DNA of 64,000 nt. Origin: Cliona cf. orientalis. Lineage: Eukaryota; Porifera; Demospongiae; Clionaida; Clionaidae. Shown here in pieces: positions 11,187 through 22,900 of this stretch (the stretch's first letter is position 1; each line of letters begins with the position of its first letter). Both the position numbers and the translations under genes were made by a program. The notes under the pieces are model-generated. The model was not told the DNA's origin. It did not search any database and worked only from the letters and a program-made list of their open reading frames with translations. The stretch is taken from NCBI GenBank assembly GCA_963930775.1, contig OZ005694.1, positions 6,627,054-6,691,053 of the forward strand, given 5' to 3'.

Positions 11187-13629
11187 AGTGCTACACCATA
11201 CATCTCTATTAGCTACTACACAGTGCTACACCTATTGCTACACTGCTATACAGTGCTACACCATACATCTCTATTACTACACAGTGCTACACAATACATC
11301 TCTATTGCTACGCGGGTGCTACACCATACATCTCTAGTACGCGGGTGCTACACAATACATCTCTATTGCTACACAGTGCTACACAATACATCTCTATTGC
11401 TACGCGAGTGCTACACAATACATCTCTATTGCTACACGGTGCTACACCATACATCTCTATTGCTACACAGTGCTACACCATTATCTCTATTGCTACGCGG
11501 GTGCTACACAATACATCTCTATTGCTACACAGTGCTACACCATACATCTCTATTGCTACACAGTGCTACACCATACATCTCTATTGCTACGCGGGTGCTA
11601 CACAATACATCTCTATTGCTACACAGTGCTACACCATACATCTCTATTGCTACACAGTGGTACACCATACATCTCTATTGCTACGCGGGTGCTACACAAT
11701 ACATCTCTATTGCTACACAGTGCTACACCATACATATGCATCTCTATTGCTACGCGGGTGCTACACCATACATCTCTATTGCTACGCGGGTGCTACACAA
11801 TACATCTCTATTGCTACACAGTGCTACACCATACATCTCTATTGCTACGTGGGTGCTACACAATACATCTCTATTGCTACACAGTGCTACACCATACATC
11901 TCTATTGCTACGCAGGTGCTACACAATACATCTCTATTACTACACGGTGCTACACCATACATCTCTATTGCTACGCGGGTGCTACACCATACATCTCTAT
12001 TGCTACGCGGGTGCTACACCATACATCTCTATTCAGTGCTACACGGTGCTACACAATACATCTCTATTGCTACGCGGGTGCTACACCATACATCTCTATT
12101 GCTACACGGTGCTACACCATACATCTCTATTGCTACGCAGGTGCTACACCATATATCTCTATTGCTACACGGTGCTACACCATACATCTCTATTACTACA
12201 CGGTGCTACACCATACATCTCTATTGCTACACAGTGCTACACCATACATCTCTATTGCTACGCGGGTGCTACACAATACATCTCTAGTACGCGGGTGCTA
12301 CACAATACATCTCTATTGCTACACAGTGCTACACAATACATCTCTATTGCTACGCGAGTGCTACACAATACATCTCTATTGCTACACGGTGCTACACCAT
12401 ACATCTCTATTGCTACACAGTGCTACACCATACATCTCTATTGCTACGCGGGTGCTACACAATACATCTCTATTGCTACACAGTGCTACACAATACATCT
12501 CTATTGCTACGCGAGTGCTACACAATACATCTCTATTGCTACACGGTGCTACACCATACATCTCTATTGCTACACAGTGCTACACCATACATCTCTATTG
12601 CTACGCGGGTGCTACACAATACATCTCTATTGCTACACGGTGCTACACCATACATCTCTATTGCTACGCAGGTGCTACACAATACATCTCTATTGCTACG
12701 CGGGTGCTACACCATACATCTCTATTGCTACGCGGGTGCTACACCATACATCTCTATTGCTACACGGTGCTACACCATACATCTCTATTGCTACGCGGGT
12801 GCTACACCATACATCTCTATTGCTACACGGTGCTACACCATACATCTCTATTGCTACGCAGCTGCAGGTGCTACACCATACATCTCTATTGCTACACGGT
12901 GCTACACCATACATCTCTATTGCTACACAGTGCTACACCATACATCTCTATTGCTACGCGGGTGCTACACAATACATCTCTATTGCTACACAGTGCTACA
13001 CCATACATCTCTATTGCTACGCGGGTGCTGCACAATACATCTCTATTACTACACGGTGCTACACCATACATCTCTATTGCTACACGGTGCTACACCATAC
13101 ATCTCTATTACTACACGGTGCTACACCATACATCTCTATTGCTACACAGTGCTACACCATACATCTCTATTGCTACGCGGGTGCTACACAATACATCTCT
13201 ATTGCTACACAGTGCTACACCATACATCTCTATTGCTACGCGGGTGCTGCACAATACATCTCTATTACTACACGGTGCTACACCATACATCTCTATTACT
13301 ACGCAGGTGCTACACCATACATCTCTATTGCTACACTATACAGTGCTACACCATACATCTCTATTGCTACGCGGGTGCTACACCATATATCTCTATTGCT
13401 ACGCGGGTGCTACACTGTATATCTCTATTGCTACGCGGGTGCTACACAATACATCTCTATTGCTACACAGTGCTACATCATACATCTCTATTGCTACGCA
13501 GGTGCTACACCATATATCTCTATTGCTACGTGGGTGCTACACCACACATCTCTATTGCTACACGGGTGCTACACCATACATCTCTATTACTACACAGTGC
13601 TACACAATACACAATGTACATCTCTAGTA
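11187..13629. repeat. Minisatellite of 31/32-bp units upstream of copy A
   Basis: About 78 head-to-tail units of the form CTATTGCTAC–(ACAGT or GCGGGT)–GCTACAC–(C/A)ATACATCT, of 31 or 32 bp. Variants (ACAGTG, ACGGTG, GCGGGTG, GCAGGTG, CCATAC, CAATAC) are interspersed. A longer order exists: the block beginning TCTCTAGTACGCGGG at 11331 recurs at 12281 (offset 950 bp), and a block with the variant GCGGGTGCTGCAC recurs at about 13020 and 13240. It begins only about 210 bp upstream of copy A's start codon. The plus strand has almost no stops in any frame because the unit contains none. Confidence 0.95.
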
Positions 13630-13639
13630 ATGCTACACA

Positions 13640-15055
13640 CCAGCCCCTATACCTACATAAAAAGACTTCCCCAGCCACTACCCACCTATTAGAAAACATG
13701 CACAACACTAGTACTTGCGTATCTAGAGAATTTGTTAGTGGGACCAGCTGAGAGAGCAATTCTAGTGTATTCTGGGCAGTACATTCTAGTGTACATTTAA
13801 TATCTGCAAACAAAAGACTGTGATCCTTCAGTGGAATCATGGTGGAATTATTATTACTTCAACACATCAGAAATATGCTCTAATCCACTTCCGCTTGCTC
13901 AGGTACGTACATTAAGGACTGGGTCACGCGGGTTCATGCAATGATCGATGGGCGTGGTCAGATCGATTATAGCATAGTGCCAAATAGCCGTCTAAGACTT
14001 ATTTTTAAGCATAAAACATAGCATTTATGTAAAATACCGCTCACCTGGAGTTGAAATAGCCAAAAAATCCATTGAATAAAGCTGTTTCAGCACTCTTCAC
14101 GATCATGCAGCTGAGGTGTCACATGACCGGTGCCACGCCCACCCCTATACAAAGTATAGAGAGCTAGGCCAAGCGGTCCGTGAAATCGCCTGGATAGGAC
14201 TCTCTAGCCGTATTTTCATAGAGTTTGGATGAAAATAAGAGATTATGCCGAAGGAAAGTGTGTAAAATCGTCGTGGCACGGAACGGTAGCGTTCATTTGA
14301 TCGTGAAGATTGGTGGTCAGCTACAAATGACGCTCTAGGAGTCAAATAAAACTTTCCAAGTAAGTTTTCTCTCGGTAGATACTTAGATAATAATAAGTAT
14401 AAACCTATAAACAGGGAGAAGCTCCCAACAAATAAAATTTCGGATTTGGCGTTTTGTGTTGTGGGAGTGATGTTAGTAAACATTGCGGTTTGGACCACCG
14501 GAAGAAGGCGTGGCCAGTTTGTTTACATGCATGGCTAGCAGAAGAGTAGTACTAACCGTTGGTTGTTGTCTGGTGTTGTACATTTATGTACTTCAAGAGA
14601 TATTGTTCCTTGAATACCAACCATTTTACTTAAGAATTATGATGACCCGGTCCTTAACTGGCCTGTGCATGTGGTCTAAGTGCGTCTTTCAATGCTAAGA
14701 GGCTGAAGTGTAAAAAAAAAAACAGGCAAATTTATGTTTAACCCCAAGTTTTAGGCCAGAGGAGTAGAGTGGACACTGATTATTTAGCAGAGCCCTGCCT
14801 TAGATACACCACTGTAAGAGATGCATGACATTGTGCATAAAATCATGAAGAGGAATAATACTATAATATTATTATACACATGTAGCAGCTATAGGTATAA
14901 ATAAAATATTACTATTTATGTTCTGTCCTTTAGTATAACTGATAGTTTTATACTCCACGTAAGTGCATGTCACAGAGCGATCCTTTAGCTGATTGGCTAT
15001 TCCTGCTGATTTGAGAGTCAGTGTGCTTTGAGTAATTGGGGCAACTGTCGACTCA
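13640..15055. other. Intergenic DNA, no supported gene
   Basis: Lies between the two minisatellites. A 117-codon open frame at 14498–14145 (minus) has one hydrophobic stretch but no recognisable domain or partner exon, so I do not call it a gene. The stretch includes CCACGCCC-type motifs common across the window. Confidence 0.4.
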
Positions 15056-15059
15056 TTTC

Positions 15060-16005
15060 CAGTCCCAGGCAAGCACCCACTCCATGGCCAGGTAAGTTTA
15101 CGTAGCCCACCCAGTACCCTCACACATCCCTCAACTCTTCTCCTTTTTCCCTTTTTTGCCTCTCTTCCATAACCTAGTAGCCCATGGTCCCAGCCCTCAC
15201 ACATCCCCTCTCAAATCTTCTTTGCCACTCTTCCTAACCTAGTAGCCTGCCCAGTACCCTCACACGTCCCCCTCAAATCTTCTCTCTGTTTTGCCTCTCT
15301 TCCTTAACCTAGTAGCCCACCCAGTACTCTCGCACATCCCTCGATTCTTTTTTTTTTTTCATTTTTTTGCTTCTCTTTCATAATCTAGTAGCCTGCCCAG
15401 TACCCTCACACATCCCCCTCGAACCTTCTCTCTTTTTTTGCCTCTCTTCCTTAACCTAGTGGCCCACCCAGTACCCTCACATGTCCCTAGACTCCTCTTT
15501 TTTCATTTTTTTGCCTCTCTTCCTTAATCTAGTAGCCCACGGTCCCAGTACACTCACACATTCCCCGCGAATCTTCTTTTTGCCACTCTTCCTTAACCTA
15601 GTAGCCTGCCCCGTGGCAGTACCCTCACAAGTCCCCCTCGAATCTTCTCTCTTTTTTTTTGCCTCTCTTCCTTAACCTAGTAGCCCCTCAATTCTTCATT
15701 TTTTTACCACTCTTCCTTAACCTAGTAGCCCACCCAGTACCCTCATATGTACCTCGACTTTTTTTTCATTTTTTGCCTCTCTTCCTTAACCAGTAGCCCA
15801 CGATCCCAGTACACTCACACAGTCCCCTCTTCAACCTTCTTTTTGCCACTCTTCCTTAACCTAGTAGCCTGGGCCAGTACCCTCACATGTCCCCCTCAAA
15901 TCTTTTCTCTGTTTCTGCCTCTCTTCCTTAGCCCACCCAGTATGCTCACACGTCCTCCTCGAGTCTTCTTTTTCTACCACTCTTCCTTATTAAACTTGGT
16001 GAGCC
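15060..16005. repeat. Degenerate minisatellite, about 65–85-bp units
   Basis: About 12–13 imperfect units built from GCCTCTCTTCCTTAACCTAG, TAGCCCACCCAGTACCCTCA and a pyrimidine run (CCCCCTCGAATCTTC with T-tracts of variable length). Plus strand is pyrimidine-rich throughout. Open frames here are by-products of low complexity. Confidence 0.85.
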
Positions 16006-16075
16006 TCCCGCACTAGGCTACATTGTAGCCCAAATGTCCAACTGCCACGTCTAGTATAGTAGTATATGTATATTA

Positions 16076-16560
16076 TGCACCTATCAAAGTCATGCCCCAC
16101 CTACCCCCTACCGGGGATAGGCGGGGATTAGACTAGTCACATGATCTAATTCCCCCACTACAGGGCATAGTCAGTTTATCTAATGCCCGTATATTGCCCC
16201 TTGTCTCTAGTCTAATGTAGGTCTAATCCCCACCCATGTGACCTTGAGTTTCTATTCTCACAGCTTCCAATCGAGATTGAAGATACATTCTTCAGTAACT
16301 AAGAATACACACCACTTATAACATATTATACACAATGCTACAAGAAAATCATTCTGGTTCCACCATAAAGATCCATTGCTTCACACATAGCATCAGCGCT
16401 AGCGCTGAAGGATATCGGTTCAAAGGTCAATGCGATGACGTTTAATCCAGCGCTGTGGGAGGGGCTAAAGCCCGCTATGTGGGGCGCTTTGCGCAGGCAG
16501 GTCCCCACCCAATCCCCTTCATATGCCCGGTAGAGGTGGGGCACGACTTTGATAGGTGCA
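16076..16560. mobile_element. MITE with TGCACCTATCAAAG ends
   Basis: About 33-bp inverted repeats (TGCACCTATCAAAGTCATGC and partner) bound a 485-bp segment, with ATTAT-like sequence on both sides. It lies next to the pyrimidine minisatellite and just 3' of copy B. No coding content. Confidence 0.65.
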
Positions 16561-16707
16561 TTATATGTAGGTACATAGGCGGTAGGCCGGCCAGCCCATA
16601 TAAGAGGCGCGCGCAAGCTAAGTCATGTGATTACGCCGACCAATGGCGTGGACTTTTTGATAACAGCTGCGGTACTGTACCCCCACCCCTCGCATGACTT
16701 TTGGTTT

Positions 16708-16719
16708 TGCGCATGCGTA
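16708..16719. promoter_or_regulatory. NRF1-like palindrome 3' of copy B
   Basis: TGCGCATGCGTA followed by GTTAG. The same 17 bases occur at 24813 in the short spacer upstream of copy B. By position this could be the original promoter of copy A, now 5.7 kb from its start codon. Function is inference. Confidence 0.35.
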
Positions 16720-16787
16720 GTTAGATCTCAGCATAAAAAAGTGATTAATGGGAAAATGTACAATGTACATAAAATGAGGCTAGCTAG

Positions 16788-16931
16788 CTACTTATCAAAA
16801 TACCATTTCAACTTAATTTTGAGTTATGTTGGAAGTGGTAATCTATCAACTTCATCACCACTCTTTAGCCAACTTGATAGTCTTTCCAGGCACAGCTCTT
16901 CAAGGTCACGTGATAGCAACATACTCTGTAA
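16788..16931 (-). pseudogene. Copy B exon 7: broken SOCS box
   Basis: Homologous to the SOCS exons of C and D (LEELCLERLSSWLKSGDEVD, RLPLP), but a 4-nt insertion after GCTATCA brings TGA into frame before the box, and a TAA replaces the Arg codon after LPLPT. Splice acceptor CCACAG is kept. The box therefore cannot be translated from the predicted frame. Confidence 0.75.
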
Positions 16932-19900
16932 CTGTGGATGGGTGCAAATCTATTATTACTGATGTGAGAGAGAGTACTGATGTAGCTATTATTCCTTATG
17001 AAACACAGAATTTGACTTAGCAGGCACAACAATGTTATTAAATTTTTATAGTGGATTATGGCCGTTCAACAGCATCTGTAGCTGTTGGTTTCGATTCTGA
17101 AGCAAACATCCAGAGTCCAATACCTATCATTCACTCTAGCCCCACACCCATACCACAAATCTATAAGGCCAAGGTTCAAACCAATGTATAGCTACTAGCA
17201 CTGTCATAACAATAGTGCATCAACATAGCACTATATAGCTACATAGCACTTGCAGTATGTGTCCAATAAGTCTCAGAATTACTACATGTCCCTTTATTAG
17301 ACAGTTAATTAGTACTTGAGTATGTGCAAAGCCCGAATACTACAGTTGGCTATGGATACAATTAACATGCAATTATTAGAATGAGCCACAAAACGTAATT
17401 AATTTTGCCAGGTCGTCTTTGACAAAAACGAAATTAGGTAAGCTTGGCATGAACTATTAGCAATCATAGCTACATGTAGGTGTGTGTACATACACTAGAT
17501 GTGACTACTGTAACACTCACCTGCTTTGGTGATAACTGTAGCAACACAGTGGCCATAATGGTCCACAACGGCATAGACATCAGTGTCTCTGGTGTAGATG
17601 TTCTTTGTTGCTATGCCCTGACTTTCACCATTCACAGTGAACTCCAGCACTCCACCTTGGGATAGACGTAATCCAACACAATCTCCCTCACGAAGATCAT
17701 CTAAATCAACATAGCCATAGTCTGATTCCTCTCCAGGAGTGACAAGGTTATTGGATAGTCTCTGGCCAGACCACACACAATGGTATTCAGCACAATAGGA
17801 GTCCTCAGGGATAAAAGGACCAGATTCGATGGGCACAGCTTTCTTGCACTTCCTCAGTCCAAATTGAAGTGAATTAAACCAATTTGCTCCATATGTCATC
17901 ATTTTCACCTCAAACTCTGCTAGTCCTTCAAGAGGTTGTGCTCCATATGCTACACCATATCTGAACTCATCTTCAGGGTTCATCCTCTCAGCTCCTAGTC
18001 CATTATTGGTGATTCGAATGTGTTTTCCCGCTGCACTGTGGTAGCCAAATTGAATGTCTTTGTTTTGTGTTGACTCATCTGTATCTGACTCTGACAGAGG
18101 ATCTTGTAGTCTTCTGATTTGGTCTTCCGTCACTACCATACATCCTGATAGAAAAAGAAAAGTATGTACATGTACATGTACGTAACTTGATGTATGTCCA
18201 CCCACATGACTCTTATCTGCATGTGTATCTATTAATTAATTTTGGGAGGCTCACTCATAATAAATTTATTATGCTCCCCACACAAGCCCCTCTCATTTTT
18301 GAATTGCATAATAATTATGTTCCTTCTCTATTAGATAGCCAAGCAAAAGCAATACCGCTATTCATTATATGAATGGCTTCTCTCGCTTGTGTGAATTGTA
18401 TTCATATCATGATATAGTGCATACATGACAGTATATGTAGTTGTGGTGGTAAGTTGCATTCAGGTATGTGTGTTAGTGTGTGTGATGTTTGTGTTAGAGA
18501 GTGACTGATTGTATTTGATTTGCTAGGCTTGAACCTAGAAATAAAATCAGGTGAAGTTCCCCCTCCCCCACCAAATTGGAACATTCTTGTATAGTTCATC
18601 AAATGCTTTTGTATCACAACACTAATTAAAAGAGTGCGGAGAAGTAATGCAACTACTGTTGTGTATATTCCTAAGGGAAATCCCTTACCCTGTGTTTATT
18701 CATCAATAGCAGAATAGAATGAAGCACTATCATATAAACCCTCATACATGAACCAATATTTTCCCCAGCATATGCATGTTTAAGGGAACACAATATACAT
18801 GTACATAATATGCTTTCACAACAGGCTATTTTTTGATGTGTGAATGGGACAGGGCCAAAAGCTTTGATAGTAAATTACAGGTTCCAACCTAGCATGCCTC
18901 AGCCTTGGGGATTGGGAGGACACTGAGTCTCAGAGTACAAATTAATCATAATATTTCCAGCCAGGTTTACATGAAATAGTGGTGACATAATGATGATCAC
19001 CCTAACACGTAAAGGTAGCTCAACATGATTTACATTGTACCTCCTACAACAATAAATAGATTATGCTTGTGTGCACACATAATTATAAACTCATTCACAC
19101 CTTTATAATCAATCTCTAGGTGTATATCCATCATTGAATCATCAGTGCTTCCTTCAAACTTGATGGTAGGTGGATCAAACCTTGTTCCTCTCATCGTCAC
19201 CTTGACGTGATAGTCTAGCAGCCGATGTTGCAGATCTTCATGCTCACTCTCCCTCCAAATGTCAGAAGCTCTAATCTATTGAAAGCGTAATTAACAGCAA
19301 AAGATAATTATTTCATACGATATACTGAGTGAGGGAATATGTACATGTAGCTAGCCATCCACCTGCACTTCATCCAATACTTTGATGTGTCATTGCTAGC
19401 AACTTCCCACCGGCCTCAAGGCTTTCCCCAGAAATTCAGAGTATAGGGGGCATTCTTGTTCATTTTGGCCAAAGATCAACGGCTTTTACTTCCCTGACTA
19501 CATTCCACTGACCACATCAAAGGGAAATAAATATAGGTAGAGTGGTGCAGCACTGCAGTGCCCCTAGGAAACCCCTGAATCATTGAAGGATCAGCCCCAG
19601 CTACTGATGCATTAGCTATTTAGACGTATACTGCTAGGACCTACTGCTAAAGTGATTGTTATGATTGCAGCTGTTGTCTATGCTAGTGTATTCATCTGAG
19701 CCAGCAGTCGTGTTTCTCTGTGCTCCATCACCCGTCATTGTTTTCTTGTCTGTTTTGTCTGTGCCAGCCCTGTTATTACTTCCCTACATAGAAACCTGTG
19801 CGCTCACTCTATGCAAGAGCCAACTTTACCTTAGCATCAAATTCAGCATACTACAAATGGATAGCACCTGTTTAATAACGTGTAGAGGGAAATATTCGAG

Positions 19901-22900
19901 GGAAAAACTTTTGTAGATCAGTATGAAGTGAAAATTTCAAGAAGAGAACTTTCACGGAATGCTAAATCAATCATATAGGTGGGTGGGGCATGCCTAAATT
20001 TGTGAAAAAATTTGTGAAAGGTTTCTCCCACAAAAGTTTCCCACTATACGGTATACACATACTACTTCTGGGATTGGTTGGGGTGCTCCTGATCATGAAA
20101 ACAAATCATCCCTTTAAATAAATCCACCACTTCATATTCATTGCCTCTGCACCCTAGCCTCTAAGATTTTCTAAGCACAAGTGGAACTTGACATCTGCTA
20201 GCTATCCATTGAGACATGTTACCATTCCATCTCCAGGCTCCACTGCAGTGATGAATGGGTTCTTCTCTGGCATAATGACTCTTAAAGATCCACCTGAACT
20301 GGCCGTTGAAGCAAATCTGAACTTTTCGATATAGTATTGATCACCATAATCACCATAGACTCCGTATTTGCGTCGCAATTTCAAAATCTACATGTTTAAC
20401 AAATATCAATAAGTAAACAATTCAAGAGCCAACTGAGGAATGCTACTCTACCTTCAGAGCTGTATTACGGAAATAAGCATCGATGTAGACTTCATGAATG
20501 TCTTTAGATGATTTTACTGACACAACAAGAGAATAGAGAGCATCAACACTGGCATCAGCTTGCTGTGGTGGACTCTCAACCTGTATGAGGGATATTTCTA
20601 AGAATCTATAAACTAGGCGACATTCTAGTGCTGAACTTTAGAATCTCGTGATTCTGACAAATACTAAATTCGTAGTTATTTCGTTTTCAAGCTCAATTTT
20701 GCACCTAGAATTCGACACTTTTATTATCTTATCAAGTTATAGGCAGTGTGTGCTCTGCGATGGGTAAGTCCATGACATTGTGCACTTGTAAGCATAAACA
20801 GTACTATTATCATCTGTCAGGGTTTCATCTAGCGACAAAAAATTTGGGGTGGTAGCGCGATAAATGAGTGGGTATATTTAGCATGCCAAGTACCTTGGGA
20901 CGTATTAATTTTTTTTAGGAGAATTCCTCCAGATTACAGTCAAGCCTCTGATAACGGACCCTCCGAGAAGCAGACAATCTCTCTACAGCGGACAAGTGCC
21001 GTGTTACCGATTGAATTTAGCATAGCTATAGTACATTAGCAACCTCCGAGAAGCGGACGCTTCTCGATTCCGGACAGCGGACAAGATCTAAGCTCCCAAT
21101 GTGACTTTTCAATGCAAAACTGCCTCTAAATAGCGGACATCCGGAAACCACGCCCTTAAATTAATGATGCCACGCCCACCTTTGCCGCAATCTAGGCGGT
21201 CGCAATATTATGCCGCATACGCGATAATAATATTCGCCTTGAATCCAGATAATGATTCTGGAGTAGCCAGTACTTCAGAAACAGCCTGTGCTATGTTGAC
21301 ACTGAAAATAGAACATACCAACCACTTGATTATCATCTCTACTGCTCTTATCATGCATTTCAGTACATTTACTAACTTGTTAAGGATAATACAATCAAAA
21401 TGGATTGGAAAATAATGAACCTCCGTGATAGGGACAACCCCCATGCAAAGGACAAGAGGCCTATTCCCAAATTAAAGTGTCCTTTGTTCGGAGGCTCGAC
21501 TGTATCTCGGGTAACTTTTGATCAAAAACATGATTATAATATGCTAGTTTAATTTTGTGACTTATTGTCAAACTCTTAGGGGGGAAGCTTCCCCCCTCCC
21601 CCCACCACCCCCCATGGCCATCCCCTGTCCCACTCCCCCACATGTCTGTTGTAAAGCATATTATCACATAGGGTGGAAGCTATCACGTATTAGTCATTTT
21701 GCATGAGATAAAAAACTCGTAATAAAAAAGAATCGTGAATTACGGTATGTATGTTACTTACGTGAGTGAATGCTGATAGAGACCCCATAGCTGATGATGT
21801 CATACATTCGGCTGCGACACTTCCCTGATACAGTGTCCTCTCACCCAGTGACAACTCAAGAATCTTTTCAGTCTGAAAAAATGTCGTGTCAATCTGGCTG
21901 ATTGCTTCTGTTAACTCCTGGACAGCCACAGTAGGGATAAACCACACAGCGATGAATGAGTTGGCAGATTCCACCAACATAAGGATAGACACAGTAACAA
22001 ATTCTGAACGTTGTAGCTCATTAAAGAACCGATTTCGAAAGGAATCTAGCTTTTCAACCGTGTATAATTTGGGGTCACCTGCAAACTTTGCTCTTAATAA
22101 CTCGTGGTCAATCGGTGGTACTTTAAGGCCGGGCCAGCAGTTTATTAGCTCACCGATAGTGGTATGTTTTTTGAACAACTGCACTTTTTCTGTGTATGAT
22201 GTCATTTCTTGTTTTAACTCTTGACTACCGAATTTTGAAACTAGGTGCTGGAGCAGTTCATAATCAATGAACGTAAAGAGTGGACTGAGGTGATAAAACA
22301 GGTTATCGACAACTTTTTTGTTCTCTAATTTGGGTAACATGTTCTGTATCCTACTTTGATACTCCCTCCTTAACTTAAGTGGCAACATAGTTAATACCCG
22401 CAACACTTCTTCAACCGAAGTATCTCCTTTTGATAATTCATTCACCAGGCGTTTATGAAGGCTGTCAAACTGCTCTTCCAGTGTGTCAATCTTCATGGAC
22501 ACATCCAGAGGCAACTCTGCATGGAATGACAAAGAATTAACATCTCATGCATGCTCAAATACTAACATTAAGTATCTATCTACTAGTAGAAGCACTGTTA
22601 ATATAAATAGGCACCAAATGTAGTATCCAAATGTATGCAATTACCATCCTGAGTAAGCGCCCATGTGCAAGTTATGTTTATGTTATGTTATGTCATTCCA
22701 TCATAAATCTTAATGAAATCTTTAACATAGGACACAAAATTAACGTGCTAAAATTTTCGCCAAGAAGAGCATACAACCATAAAATACATGTACTACATGT
22801 ATGGTAAAAGTGTCCAAATCTGATTCAGCAGTTTTGCTCATTTTTAACCCATGGCATAAATAATTATCTGAAGCTTCGCGCTACACATGTGAGGAGATTG

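Noticed and set aside
11187-13629. CRISPR-like array
   Set aside because: Units are contiguous with no unique spacers, and the DNA is animal nuclear.
11223-13751. Very long overlapping open frames (up to 760 codons) across the 31/32-bp repeat
   Set aside because: The unit has no stop codon in the plus frames and its length is not a multiple of 3, so all frames stay open. The products are pure repeats of one motif with no start context or domain.
14145-14498. 117-codon minus-strand gene with a hydrophobic segment
   Set aside because: No recognisable domain, partner exon or second copy.
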